DNA of 64,000 nucleotides, from the NCBI GenBank assembly GCA_034440615.1, contig JAOTOM010004798.1:1-64000 (forward strand), in the 5' to 3' direction. Made by a program: the position numbers and the translations under genes. This stretch comes from Ashinkailepas kermadecensis (Eukaryota > Arthropoda > Thecostraca > Neolepadidae). Shown here piece by piece: positions 46,515 through 57,884 of this stretch (its first letter is position 1; every line of letters starts with the position of its first letter). A model generated the notes under the pieces. The model saw only the letters and a program-made list of their open reading frames with translations, searched no databases and had not been told where the DNA came from.

Positions 46515-46682
46515 AAGCTCTTTGGCATCCACTATGTGGAAGCATTAAGAATTCCTTTGTCATTTGCTAAGATAGTAGTCGACGTTGCGAGATTCAGAAA
46601 TGGTGGCGCCAACCCTAATCTGGCCGATGCCCATCCAGACCTTGTTGATATCATCTCCAGCGAACCTTACTCGGAATTATGA
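46515..46682 (+). other. Short protein-like open stretch, unrecognised
   Basis: 55 codons between stops, without a start codon, reading pieces such as LFGIHYVEALRIPLSFAKIV and NPNLADAHPDLVDIISSE. Composition is ordinary, but length and splice signals are weak. Chance is likely. Confidence 0.12.
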
Positions 46683-46811
46683 TGAGGATTTTAGCATCCA
46701 AAGCGACCCAACATTCCCAACATTCGATTGCTTACGATACAAATCCGTCAGCAGAAGCAGAAATTGATCTTTCGATCCACCCGTTTAGGATAAGTCCTGC
46801 GCGGGTCTGCT

Positions 46812-46866
<55 letters not shown>
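46812..46866. repeat. (TA)n microsatellite
   Basis: About 27 TA dinucleotides, followed to about 47010 by a CCCATCC/CCATCCC-rich degenerate tract. Confidence 0.98.
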
Positions 46867-46868
<2 letters not shown>

Positions 46869-47206
46869 TATCCCTGCGCCATCCCTACCCATGCCCATTG
46901 CCATCCCAACCCATACCCATCCCCATCCCCATCACTACTCCATCTACATTTCCATCTCTGCCCCAACCACATCCTCATCCCAACCCATCTACATCCCCGT
47001 CCCTTCCCCATCCCCACGTGACTGGTTGTAACGGCCAAGTCGCAGAACCGCGCTCCAGATCCTCAGAAATAGCCATTTGCCGGCATACTGCCCCCAGGCA
47101 ATCCACCCATGCCCACCGCTCATTCGCAGCCGAACTCACTGCACCGGCTGCGTTTGACAATTGGCCTGCTTTGGCTGTGCATCGTGCACCACGCCAGCTC
47201 ATCTGC

Positions 47207-47273
47207 ACGCATTTCTGCACGCAGTTCTGCACACAGTTCTGCACGCAGTTCTGCACACCTTTCTGCACACACC
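47207..47273. repeat. 12-bp repeat, about 5-6 copies
   Basis: Unit TTCTGCACGCAG with TTCTGCACACAG variants. Confidence 0.9.
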
Positions 47274-48055
47274 AGCCATAGACGTGCCGGCTGGATGTGC
47301 GTCGTCAGAGGGACTTGGATCGCGTGTCAGTCGTCCCTCTGGAGCCGGCGCTATTTCTGATAATGTGCTGGAACACGCGTGTCGTCTAACGTAAACGAAA
47401 ACGACGATCGCCGCCATATCGATATTGCGCTTCTCCGCCAAACGTGCGTATATTATATCCGAACTGTCGTCTGTTTGGTGCATACTTACGGATTTTACAG
47501 GACGAACTTTTGAACAAATTGTATGCCATCCAGATTTCATCTTCACGGCTTCCTGACGTGCGTTCAAGCTCGAGGAAGGACCCGCCAGTGAGTTCAGGGT
47601 GGACATCATCGTGAGACGTGGAGACCGCGGTCGATATGTCGGGCGTAGTGGAAGTACGTGGACACGGTAGACGCCCCCCCCAACACGGTGGCCGCCGGTC
47701 GCCAACCTCCCCCTAGGCCGGCAGGTGGGGACAGTCCGGCGCTGATTACTCAATATCACAGGGAATGCGGAACTGGATGGTGCCAGGCAGTGCTATCAGG
47801 TCTATCAGGTCTATCAGGTCTATCAGATCTGCCGATGACCGATCGCGGCGATAGAGCGACATCCAAGCAAGTGATGTGGCGAAAACAAATGCAAATGCGC
47901 CTTGCTGTGCAGGTGGATCCGAACAAATGAGTCAAAATTCAATTAGCATAACAACTGGAATGTGAGGAGCTGGGTATAAGTGTTGCGATATCGCTAACGC
48001 CGCCGTGTGTGTGACAAGTCATTAATAACCGAGCAGGGCCAGGGCCATTAACGTC
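47274..48055. other. Unique spacer
   Basis: Four copies of GGTCTATCA at about 47798-47830. No gene recognised. Confidence 0.4.
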
Positions 48056-49175
48056 CTCACAGACACCACTGTGTGACGGCCATCCGTCCCTACACAGACA
48101 CCACTACGTGACGGCCATCCGTCCCTACACAGACACCACTGCGTGACGACCATCCGTCCCCAGACACACCACTGTGTGACGGCCATCCGTCCCCAGACAC
48201 CACTGCGTGACGGTCATCCGTCCCTACACAGACACCACTGCGTGACGGCCATCGGTCCCTACACAGAGACCACTGCGTGACGACCATCCGTCCCCAGACA
48301 CACCACTGTGTGACGGCCATCCGTCCCCAGACACACAACTGCGTGACGGCCATCCGTCCCCAGACAGACACCACTGCGTGACGGCCATCCGTCCCTACAC
48401 AGACATCACTGCGTGACGGCCATCCGTCCCTACACAGACACCACTGCGTGACGACCATCCGTCCCCAGACACACCACTGTGTGACGGCCATCCGTCCCCA
48501 GACACACCACTGCGTGACGGCCATCCGTCCCCAGACAGACACCACTGCGTGACGGCCATCCGTCCCTACACAGACACCACTGCGTGACGGCCATCCGTCC
48601 CTACACAGACACCACTGCGTGACGACCATCCGTCCCCAGACACACCACTGTGTGACGGCCATCCGTCCCCAGACACACCACTGCGTGACGGCCATCCGTC
48701 CCAAGACAGACACCACTGCGTGACGGCCATCCGTCCCTACACAGACACCACTGCGTGACGGCCATCGGTCCCTACACAGACACCACTGCGTGACGACCAT
48801 CCGTCCCTGCACAGACACCACTGCGTGACGACCATCCGTCCCCAGACACACCACTGCGTGACGGCCATCCGTCCCCAGACAGACACCACTGCGTGACGGC
48901 CATCCGTCCCTACACAGACACCACTGCGTGACGACCATCCGTCCCTGCACAGACACCACTGCGTGACGGCCATCCGTCCCTACACAGACACCACTGCGTG
49001 ACGACCATCCGTCCCTACACAGACACCACTGCGTGACGACCATCCGTCCCTACACAGACACCACTGCGTGACGACCATCCGTCCCCAGACACACCACTGC
49101 GTGTCGGCCATCCGTCCCTACACAGACACCACTGCGTGACGACCATCCGTCCCTACACAGACACCACTGAGTCCG
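48056..49175. repeat. 33-35-bp minisatellite, about 33 copies
   Basis: The unit contains CACTGCGTGACGGCCATCCG, then TCCCTACACAGACAC. A second form has TCCCCAGACACAC. The two forms alternate in repeated blocks (higher order). CGTGACG is present in most units. Confidence 0.95.
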
Positions 49176-49379
49176 AACACAAACTGCAAGAAAATCATCA
49201 GACCTTTGTCATCGTCGCTGAAAGTCCTTCACAGTCGGTCTGGTAGCCGACGGCGACCAATGCCCTTCACTCTGAAGCCACTCAAGCAATAGAAGTGCTG
49301 CATGGTAGTGGATGATGCACTTAGTCAGCTGCCGTGAGCGTCGCCAGGCCGGGGTACCGCGGGAGGCGTCACCCACACT

Positions 49380-49622
49380 TCGTGACGTCACCCGTACATC
49401 GTGGCGTCACCCACACTTCGTGACATCACCCATACCTTGTGACGTCAACCTACACTTTGTGACGTCACCCGCACTTCGTGACGTAACCCACACTTCGTGA
49501 CGTCACCCACACTTTGTGATGTCACCCACACTTTGTAACGCCACCTACACTTTGTGACGTCACCCACACTTCGTGACGTCACCAGCACTTTGTGACGTAA
49601 CCGCACTTCGTGACGTCATTAC
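49380..49622. repeat. 19-bp minisatellite carrying TGACGTCA (CRE-like), about 12 copies
   Basis: Unit CACACTTCGTGACGTCACC. The palindrome TGACGTCA is intact in about seven copies and altered in the rest (TGACATCA, TGATGTCA, TGACGTAA). Confidence 0.95.
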
Positions 49623-49667
49623 GCCTGTCGAGCTGCATGGCAAAAATATACCTAACAATCCTCTGCA

Positions 49668-49922
49668 CTCCGTCCCGCGCCATCGAACACCCGACCCAAC
49701 AATCTCCACACTCCGTCCCGCGCCATCCAACACCCGACCCAACAATCCTCCACACTCCGTCCCGCGCCATCCAACACCCGACCCAACAATCCTCCACACT
49801 CCGTCCCGCGCCATCCAACACCCGACCCAACAATCCTCCACACTCCGTCCCGCGCCATCCAACACCCGACCCAACAATCCTCCACACTCCGTCCCGCCAT
49901 CGAAATACTCCACACTCCGCCC
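49668..49922. repeat. 44-bp minisatellite, about 5.5 copies
   Basis: The unit contains CACTCCGTCCCGCGCCATCC, then AACACCCGACCCAACAATCC. Confidence 0.95.
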
Positions 49923-50104
49923 TCCCCCATCGAAAATTTGACGCAACAATCCCCTACACCCAACCCCGCCATCCAAAACCGTCTTCACGCCCATGGCTGT
50001 TGCTTATCAGCCCTTGAATGTCTCGGTGGCTTAGCTACCGGTGTTTGTCATGCCAGCATAAGATGCCATAAGTGACGTCCTCGTATGCACCATGGTCACG
50101 GTAT

Positions 50105-50214
50105 GCAAGTGGTGTATGTAAGTTGGTAGTATGCAAGTTGGTAGTATGTAAGTTGATAGTATGTAAGTTGGTAGTATGTAAGTATGTATGTAAGTTCGTT
50201 GTAAGTATGCAAGT
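50105..50214. repeat. 15-bp degenerate repeat, about 6 copies
   Basis: Unit GTAAGTTGGTAGTAT with GCAAGTTGG variants. Confidence 0.85.
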
Positions 50215-51492
50215 TGTGACATGATGTAGTGGTGTTGTGAGTTGTGATATGTTGTAGTGGTATGGTGAGTTGTGACATTGTGTAGTGGTGTTGTGAGTTG
50301 TGACGTGAGGTGTGTGGTGTTGTGAGTTGTGAGTTGTGACGTGAGGTGGGTAGTGTTGTGAGTTGTGACGTGAGGTGGGTGGTGTTGTGAGTTGTGACGT
50401 GAGGTGGGTGGAGTTGTGAGTTGTGACGTGAGGTGTGTGGTGTTGTGAGTTGTGAATTGTGACGTGACGTGGTGGTGTTGTGAGTTGTGACGTGAGGTGT
50501 GTGGTGTTGTGAGTTGTGAGTCGTGACGTGAGGTGGGTGGTGTTGTGAGTTGTGACGTGAGGTGGGAGGTGTTGTGAGTTGTGACGTGAGGTGTGTGGTG
50601 TTGTGAGTTGTGAGTTGTGACGTGAGGTGGGTGGTGTTGTGAGTTGTGACGTGAGGTGGGTGGTGTTGTGAGTTGTGACGTGAGGTGGGTGGAGTTGTGA
50701 GTTGTGACGTGGGTGTGTGGTGTTGTGAGTTGTGACGTGACGTGGTGGTGTTGTGAGTTGTGACGTGAGGTGGATGGTGTTGTGAGGTGTGTGGTGTTGT
50801 GCGTTGTGACGTGAGGTGTGTGGTGTTGTGAGTTGTGACGTGAGGTGGGTGGTGTTGTGAGGTGGGTGGTGTTGTGAGTTGTGAGTTGTGACGTGAGGTG
50901 GGTGGTGTTGTGAGTTGTGACGTGAGGTGGGTGGTGTTGTGAGTTGTGACGTGAGGTGGGTGGTGTTGTGAGGTGTGACGTGAGGTGGGTGGTGTTGTGA
51001 GTTGTGCGTGACGTGGTGGTGTTGTGAGTTGTGACGTGAGGTGGGTGGTGTTGTGAGGTGTGACGTGAGGTGGGTGGTGTTGTGAGTTGTGACGTGAGGT
51101 GGGTGGTGTTGTGAGTTGTGACGTGAGGTGGGTGGTGTTGTGAGGTGTGACGTGAGGTGGGTGGGGTTGTGAGTTGTGACGTGACGTGGTGGTGTTGTGA
51201 GTTGTGACGTGAGGTGGGTGGTGTTGTGAGGTGTGACGTGAGGTGGGTGGTGTTGTGAGGTGTGACGTGAGGTGGGTGGTGTTGTGAGTTGTGACGTGAC
51301 GTGGTGGTGTTGTGAGTTGTGACGTGAGGTGGGTGGTGTGAGTTGTGACGTGAGGTGGGTGGTGTTGTGAGTTGTGACGTGAGGTGGGTGGTGTTGTGAG
51401 TTGTGACGTGAGGTGGGTGTTGTGAGTTGTGACGTGAGGTGTGTGGTGTTGTGAGTTGTGACGTGAGGTGGTGGTGTTGTGAGCTGTGACGT
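50215..51492. repeat. 29-bp minisatellite, about 43 copies, TGACGTG in each unit
   Basis: The unit contains TTGTGACGTGAGGTGGGTGG then TGTTGTGAG. Variants include an extra AGTTGTG, GTGACGTGACGTGGTGG, and AGGTGTGACG for AGTTGTGACG. The long - strand frames (523-545 codons, His/Thr/Ser-rich) are artefacts of a stop-poor unit. Confidence 0.95.
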
Positions 51493-51764
51493 GAGCCGGT
51501 GGCTCGGTGAGCGCCAGCTGTGATTTGCGAGCTGGTGGCGCGGTTTGATGGGCGGACGTGGCTCGGTTTGCGGCGGTGTTATCGGCGTCACCATCCCGCG
51601 GGGCTGCCGGTGGCTGCGATATGCTGATGCCCAGATGAGAAGGCGTCCCCGGCGTCCTCCGCGCCACCCCATCTCACCGGCACCGCAATCAGTATGGTAA
51701 TGTGCAAAGACCGGATCACGTTAGCAAATTACACGGTGCTGGCACCAGCGCCCGCCGCGGCCCA

Positions 51765-52046
51765 GCACACATCGCGTTCGCCCAGTCCGGCTGGGGTATC
51801 CGACTGGGAGCGACCACTCGCCCACCGCGGCCCAGCACACATCACGTGGCGCCCAGTCCGGCTGGGTCATCCGACTGGGAACGACCACTCGCCCACCGCG
51901 GCCCAGCACACATCGCGTGGCGCCCAGTCCGGCTGGGATATCCGACTGGGAACGACCACTCGCCCACCGCGGCCCAGCACACATCGCGTGGCGCCCAGTC
52001 CGGCTGGGATATCCGACTGGGGACGACCACTCGCCCACCACTTCCA
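51765..52046. repeat. 71-bp minisatellite, 4 copies
   Basis: The unit contains CGCCCACCGCGGCCCAGCAC, then GCGCCCAGTCCGGCTGGG and ATCCGACTGGGAACGACC. Confidence 0.95.
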
Positions 52047-52124
52047 TCGTACGCGTTTCAACACAGTAATGCAATTTTGCGCAGGAATATGACGTGCTCA
52101 TCGATTCACCTGTTCTGGATCCAC

Positions 52125-52666
52125 CCCACGCCACCTGAGCCACCCGAGCCACCCAAAACTACCCGACACACCCGAACCATCTCGAGCCTCCCGAGACACC
52201 CGAGCTACCTCGAGGAATCCGGAGCTACCCCAGGCAATCCCGAGCCACCCGAGCCACTCCAAGCTACCCCGAGCCACTCCGAGCTACCCAAGCCACCCGA
52301 GCAACCCCAGGATACCCGGAGCCACCCAGAGCCACTTCAAGCCACCCCGAGCTACTCCGAGCCATCCCGAGCTACCCCGGGCTACTCCGAGCCACCCGAG
52401 CCATTCCTGAGCCACCCCGAGCCACCTGAGCCACCCCGAGCTACCCAAAGCTTCCCTGAGCCACTCCGAACCACCCGACCCACCCGAGCCACCCGAGCCA
52501 CATCGAGCTACCCGGAGCCACCCCGAGCCATCCTGAGCCACCCCAAGCTACCCCGAGCCACCCCGAGCTACTCCGAGCCACCCAAGCAACCCGGGCTATC
52601 CTGGGCCACTCCGAGCCACCCCGAGCCACCCTGAGCTACCCTGAGCTACCCTGAGCCACTCAGAAA
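52125..52666. repeat. 10-bp minisatellite, about 54 copies
   Basis: Unit CCGAGCCACC, with CCGAGCTACC and CTGAGCCACC intermixed and frequent one-base length changes. Confidence 0.95.
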
Positions 52667-53059
52667 CGGAATCGTGATGGTCCCTTTTTAAATGACAGAG
52701 ATGTTTGCCCTTCTCGAATCTGGGCGGCGACGATTTTTAGACATGTTTGAAGACAGGCGCCGATGGCGTTTTTGGTTCGTTAACACATTCCTCGATGAAC
52801 GGCTGCGAGGACGTGACGACCAGATGATTTATTGGGATTCAAACCCTCCAGTCGTGATCAAGTATCGTTTGCCGGCACGTTCGCCGCCAACATGATGGGA
52901 TGCCATGATATCTTACTGCTGGAAGAATGACATTTATTATTAGTAATGTCGATGGTGCAAAAGTCTAGCTTTGTAGGACAGTTAATTATGGACTATCTTT
53001 TTGCTCATCAAATGCAGTGCCGTTCAATTTCATTCCAATTCCAACGGACCGTTGGTTTT
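52667..53059. other. Unique spacer with a 67-codon open frame
   Basis: An ATG frame at 52692-52895 encodes an Arg/Asp-rich peptide (FLDMFEDRRRWRFWFVN). No family recognised. Confidence 0.25.
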
Positions 53060-53205
53060 CGTCGAGTGGAGTCCTGACGCATGATCAGGAGATCGACGGA
53101 TCAAGTTAGCGTCGAGTGGAGTCCGACGCGTAATCAGGAGATCGACGGATCAAGTTAGCGTCGAGTGGAGTCCCGACGCGTAATCAGGAGATCGACGGAT
53201 CAGGT
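53060..53205. repeat. 50-bp tandem repeat, 3 copies
   Basis: The unit contains GCGTCGAGTGGAGTCCCGAC, then GCGTAATCAGGAGATCGAC. Confidence 0.95.
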
Positions 53206-53825
53206 AGGTACACCAGAGCGCAACTGTTGGGTCCGAGGATCTACTCCGTCAGCTGCTTAACCCCAAGCCTTGTGACATCCATGGCTGAAATAAGCAAGGT
53301 AAAATCATGATCATATCTACACACGTCCTACCCGCGCAACAAAAACAACCAAACTAATGCAGGATGGATATTTGCAACATTTTAGGAGCCATATTACATA
53401 GCTTTTTTTTCTCTTTCAAACCTGACATTCAGTATTTAGTTAAATAATATAGGTAAGCGAAAGAGGTGCTGAGCAATCCATGCACATCTTGCTCCGCCAG
53501 TTCAAAACTACCTCTCATTATCAAATTTCCAGACATATTTCATGAGGTGCATCTTTCATCATGGTCATACTACTTTCGTTAGCGTGAGCTTGTAATACAA
53601 GTGCAGTCTTTTAACTTCACACAACCTGCATTGACATAAAACATTAGCAGTCCTTGCCATGCTTTTCTGTTCGGTCTCCGGTTGCACCAGCAAATATATC
53701 CTTTCGGCAACCGAGGAATACAATGATTAATTAAATCGGGAATAACAGGTTCTTCCAGAACCGTGCACTCGATGAAGTCCAAATGGAGGCGGGAAATTCA
53801 TCCGGGGTTTTACCGTCGCTTTGGC
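53206..53825. other. Unique spacer
   Basis: AT-rich, no gene recognised. Confidence 0.5.
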
Positions 53826-54112
53826 CAAACTGCGGCGTCACGTCACTGCCGGACAGAGTCGGGCGTCACGTCACTGCCGGACAGAGTCGGGCGTCACGTC
53901 ACTGCCGGACAGAGTCGGGCGTCACGTCACTGCCGGACAGAGTCGGGCGTCACGTCACTGCCGGACAGAGTCGGGCGTCACGTCACTGCCGGACAGAGTC
54001 GGGCCGCCTGTGAGCGAGCACACGCTGAGCGCGTCAGCAGGTGACGTCACTGCCGGACAGAGTCTGTGTGACAGCCTGTGAGCGAGCACACGCTGAGCAC
54101 GTCAGCAGGCGG
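53826..54112. repeat. 28-bp minisatellite carrying GTCACGTCAC, about 7 copies, plus a two-copy tail
   Basis: The unit is GGCGTCACGTCACTGCCGGA followed by CAGAGTCG. The last unit is part of a larger duplicated block (GAGCGAGCACACGCTGAG at about 54014 and 54081). Confidence 0.95.
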
Positions 54113-54149
54113 CGCTGATCTAGCCTCGTGACAACGTGACTACTAAAAC

Positions 54150-54306
54150 AGAATAATGCAGCCAGCGCACAGTGGACGCAGGGATGCGGTAGGATGCTAC
54201 CTAACAGAATAATGCAGCCAGCGCACAGTGGACGCAGGGATGCGGTAGGATGCTACCTAACAGAACAATGTAGCCAGCGCACAGTGGACGCAGGGATGCG
54301 GTGCGG
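54150..54306. repeat. 56-bp tandem repeat, about 2.8 copies
   Basis: GAATAATGCAGCCAGCGCAC starts at 54151 and 54207, with a variant copy at 54263. Confidence 0.95.
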
Positions 54307-54404
54307 GAATGTGGGGCGGCCTCGGCGCTGGCGCACAGGCAGGGCAGGGCTTTGTCAGGGCCGGCGCTCCATGGACAGTGGCAGATCCAACGTGGCGGGG
54401 GACT

Positions 54405-54602
54405 TGTGGTCCGCCTAGGACAACCTGGGGTATCCGGAGGGAGGGGTGTGGGGTGGTGGGGGGGGGAGTTGCGGTCCGCCTAGGACAACCTAGGGTATCT
54501 GGAGGGAGGGGTGTGGGGGGGGTTGCGGCCCGCCTAGGACATCCTAGGGTATCCGGCGGGAGGGGGAGTTGCGGCCCACCTAGGACAACCTAGGGTATCC
54601 GG
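54405..54602. repeat. 46-64-bp repeat, 4 copies of shrinking length
   Basis: Copies share GGTCCGCCTAGGACAACCTA and GGGTATCCGG. Starts at 54409, 54473, 54527 and 54573 give spacings of 64, 54 and 46, due to G-run length changes. CAGTGGCAGATCCAACG just upstream (54376) resembles a hAT terminus. Confidence 0.8.
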
Positions 54603-54743
54603 CGTGTTTTTGGCGAGCCTTCGCAAGATAATTTTCGGATGACACAAAAACCCTGCAATTGTAATCCTCCGTGGACGGCCTGGAAGTATCTATACACTTC
54701 AAGTCACACCTACCACTGCACAGACAGATAACTTGTAGCCAAG

Positions 54744-54944
54744 GTGCAGATACTGGAGCCGGAGAGGCTGGCCTTCCGGGGCCACAGCGGGCAGCAGTAT
54801 AGCCGACACCTACCAACTATGTGCCGGAAGTACACGGTTTCAGAGACGACGGCAGCGCGCCACACGCCCCACGCCACCGCTCCAGGATCCCACACCGGAA
54901 GTCACCACCACCAGCCACCACCACGGCACGATATGACACCCTGA
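54744..54944 (+). other. Exon-like open stretch, unrecognised
   Basis: A 66-codon frame reading QILEPERLAFRGHSGQQYSR, then LPTMCRKYTVSE, ending SHHHQPPPRHDMTP at a TGA. CACCTACCACTGCACAG just upstream could be a splice acceptor. It would fit a 3'-terminal coding exon, but there is no family match that I can name. Confidence 0.18.
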
Positions 54945-55188
54945 GGGGAGGCGATCCGGCCAGGTCGTAGCGGGCGACCTCGTACCGGAACCCCCTCCAC
55001 ATACCCCCACCCTCCACCCCACCCAGTGCACCAGCGGCGACCACCCCGGCATCGAAAAAGAAGTTCCAGCAATGGGGGTCATATTTATTGATTATACCAC
55101 GTCAAGTATTTGAGCTCGGCTTCGCAACTGCACTTCAATTAAATATAAACCAGTCAAGTGTTTAATTATAAACCAGCCAGGTGTTTAA

Positions 55189-56162
55189 CACGCGCACTGG
55201 AAGGGGGGGAAATCCGTCCACCCCTCAGGTTTTACGTAAATATCTCCCGATTCGACTGGTTGACATACGTCATTTATTGTGTACATGCCTCAAAATGTAT
55301 GGCGCATTGCTTAAAGCAAGAAAAACAAATATCTGCAGAATACTTGTCGAGTTACAGGCAGTCAAAGTCAAAACATTTCGCAGCGCCAGACCACAAAAAT
55401 CGGCGCTGATGCGCTTCCCGTATATCGGCAAAAGGGAAATGTTTATTGGCGGTACTAGCGACTTGTATAATGCATATTGTGATGTTATGTAGATGCGAGG
55501 TCATGTTAGTCATCAAGATCAAGTCAGGTCATGTTCATGACAAGTCAACGGAACCAAATTAGGCCAACTGGAAGGTTGTCATAAACGCAAATTACTGGCA
55601 TGCGATTAATGCAATTCTGCATGTTACTTCCTGAACATCCTGAAAACTACTGTTTTTGTCATTGTGGACCTAAGCGTTTCCATATGTCATTCGTGTACTT
55701 GAGCCCTTTCTTCGTGAAGACAATTGCGCCGAGCCGCCCACCTGACCAGTCTGACGGGCGGTCCGGTTCCGTAACTGAAGTCGGTAACTGACCTTATCAA
55801 GTGCTGATGTATAAGTGACCTGAGGTTAAATGCCGCATCTATCATCTTTATTGTATCATTAGTCATGCCCAAATATCATTGAAGCCCATTATGGAGCATT
55901 TAAACACAATTGCAACAATTCATAACAATGCCACGCCAAGCCACGCAAAACCAGAAAAATGTAACATATTTTACCTCATTTGACCTTGAAGATATCGACA
56001 AAAAGTCCTGCAATTTGCATACAATAGAGTTCACCACCGTACCCACCTACCCTGAAAATGTTGTAACTCTAGCTTTAATAGGAGCCGAGATCTTGGCGGG
56101 GGGGGGGCGGAAACCGCTCCCTTCAAGTGCGTGTAATTTTCAGAGGGCCTCCAGGGCCCGTG
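55189..56162. mobile_element. TTAA-flanked non-autonomous DNA transposon, copy 2
   Basis: Diverged relative of 9061-9976 along its whole length. It shares the left end CACGCGCACTGG, a middle block with CAGACCACAAAAATCGGCGC (55386 against 9260) and TGACCTTGAAGATAT (55980 against 9801), and the right end CAGAGGGCCTCCAGGGC. TTAA lies at 55185-55188; the right flank is TAAA, one change from TTAA. No transposase is present. Similarity stops at both borders, which confirms the element limits found in copy 1. Confidence 0.75.
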
Positions 56163-56227
56163 TAAATTATATGATGCGGTTTGACCGACATGGTAATGCA
56201 AATTTGCCACAACAAACGATTAGACTA

Positions 56228-56484
56228 TTGTCATTAGAGAGTGACAGTGGCACTATACTGTGACTGTAACAGCGGGGCTATAGACATTGGCAGGTGGACT
56301 ATAGACAATGGCAGTGGGACTATAGACAGTGGCAGTGGGCCTATGGACGGTGACAGCGGAGCTATAGTCAGTGACAGATGGACTATCGACAGTGGCAGTG
56401 GTACTATAAACAGTGACAGTGGGGCTGTGGACAGTGACAGTGGGGCTATGGACAGTGACAGTGGGAACATACGCAGTGGCAGTT
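56228..56484. repeat. 21-bp minisatellite, about 12 copies
   Basis: Unit GGCAGTGGGACTATAGACAG followed by T. Variants include GTGACAGTGGGGC and CTATGGACAG. Confidence 0.9.
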
Positions 56485-57489
56485 AGCATACTGCGCGTCA
56501 GGAGTGTTCTCTCCCGGCTGGTTGCACGCTTTGTTACGAGTGATGTTTTGTCCGAATCCATTGCTGTGGATACGCATATTAGGTATGAGGCGTCTGAACA
56601 ATGGGGGAGGGGGGGGGGGGGGGGGGGAACTCCATTCCGTGAATGTAGTGCGAATTTTGCCTAATTCCTTCATAACGAGGGCGAGTAGCAACCCAAAAAG
56701 GAGTAGGTAAATACAACGGCACTGCGTAACCTTTGGTATTTCCAGAAAAGAGGCAGTACTCTCATATCGGCTGTCTATTTATACTGACAAGCAGTGAAAC
56801 ATAATTAGCATGCGCTAAAAACTGTAGTTGATGATGATCGTTACAGATTCCGAGAAAAAGAGAGGGGATTTGTTCGGTTAGCCTCTGCTTTGGCAGGGAA
56901 ATAATCGAACTGATCTATCAGCGACGGTACACATATGACGTTAAAATATTTCCGAGAGCATCTACATCAATATAACTGGAAACATTTTTTAAAGGCTGTA
57001 AGTTGTTGCAATTGATGGGGTCTTTGGGTAACTACACCTTACCGGAATACAACCTGCGTCGAAGTACGCACCGATCCTGCCAATCAGAGAGCACATTCAG
57101 CACTGTGTGGCTGCACGAACAGTGTACCCAGATTCCAACTGGCAGTCGGATTCCGTGGCCCCCTAACCTCGTAACCTCGTGACTCCAGGACCCGGGACCC
57201 CATCGATGAGGCAGTCTGGACATCGTTCCTACTGTGTCTAACAGCTAGTAACCGGGGAAGAGCAATCATTGGTGATCAAAATCATGATGTGAGCTCCCGG
57301 TACCGTGTGTTCTGTCCAAGTATCCGAAAATGTGTGTGATTTTGAAGCGGAATACTAAATGTTGACCAGATGCGTACTATTTCTCGATACACTTCGTTCT
57401 CAATCAATTGCTTTCTCAGATATGATCTTCTCTGAATATTTTGTTCCAACGTCATCGGGATGCGGGGAGAATGCGGTAGTGTTCCTTTG
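56485..57489. other. Unique spacer with a 19-base G homopolymer
   Basis: Uninterrupted G run at 56609-56627. No gene recognised in the rest. Confidence 0.5.
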
Positions 57490-57712
57490 AGTGGATTCCG
57501 GTGGTACAGGCTGATATGGGTGGAGCTATAGACAGCTGCACGGCGACAGTCACGGCTGCATCTGTCGCCGGTGATACAGGCTGATATGGGTGGAGCTATA
57601 GACAGCTGAGCGGCGACAGTCACGGCTGCATCTGCCGCCGGTGGTATAAGCTGCCATGGGTGGAGCTATAGACAGCTGAGCGGCGACAGTCACGGCTGCA
57701 TCTGCGTCTGGC
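57490..57712. repeat. 70-bp minisatellite, about 3 copies
   Basis: CGGCGACAGTCACGGCTGCA begins at 57541, 57611 and about 57681. The unit also holds ATGGGTGGAGCTATAGACAG. Confidence 0.95.
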
Positions 57713-57884
57713 CAGTCCAGGAGGCCGCCAACGGTCGGCACACGTCACCCAGTGGTGCACACCTCCGGCTCGGGGAGGGCGGGGGTTGGGGTGGGGGTGG
57801 GGGAGCACGTGAGCCGATGGCAGTACGCCGCCGGAAGCTTCACCACGTGACACGTGATCAGCAGGTGGCGCAGTGTCCTGGGAC

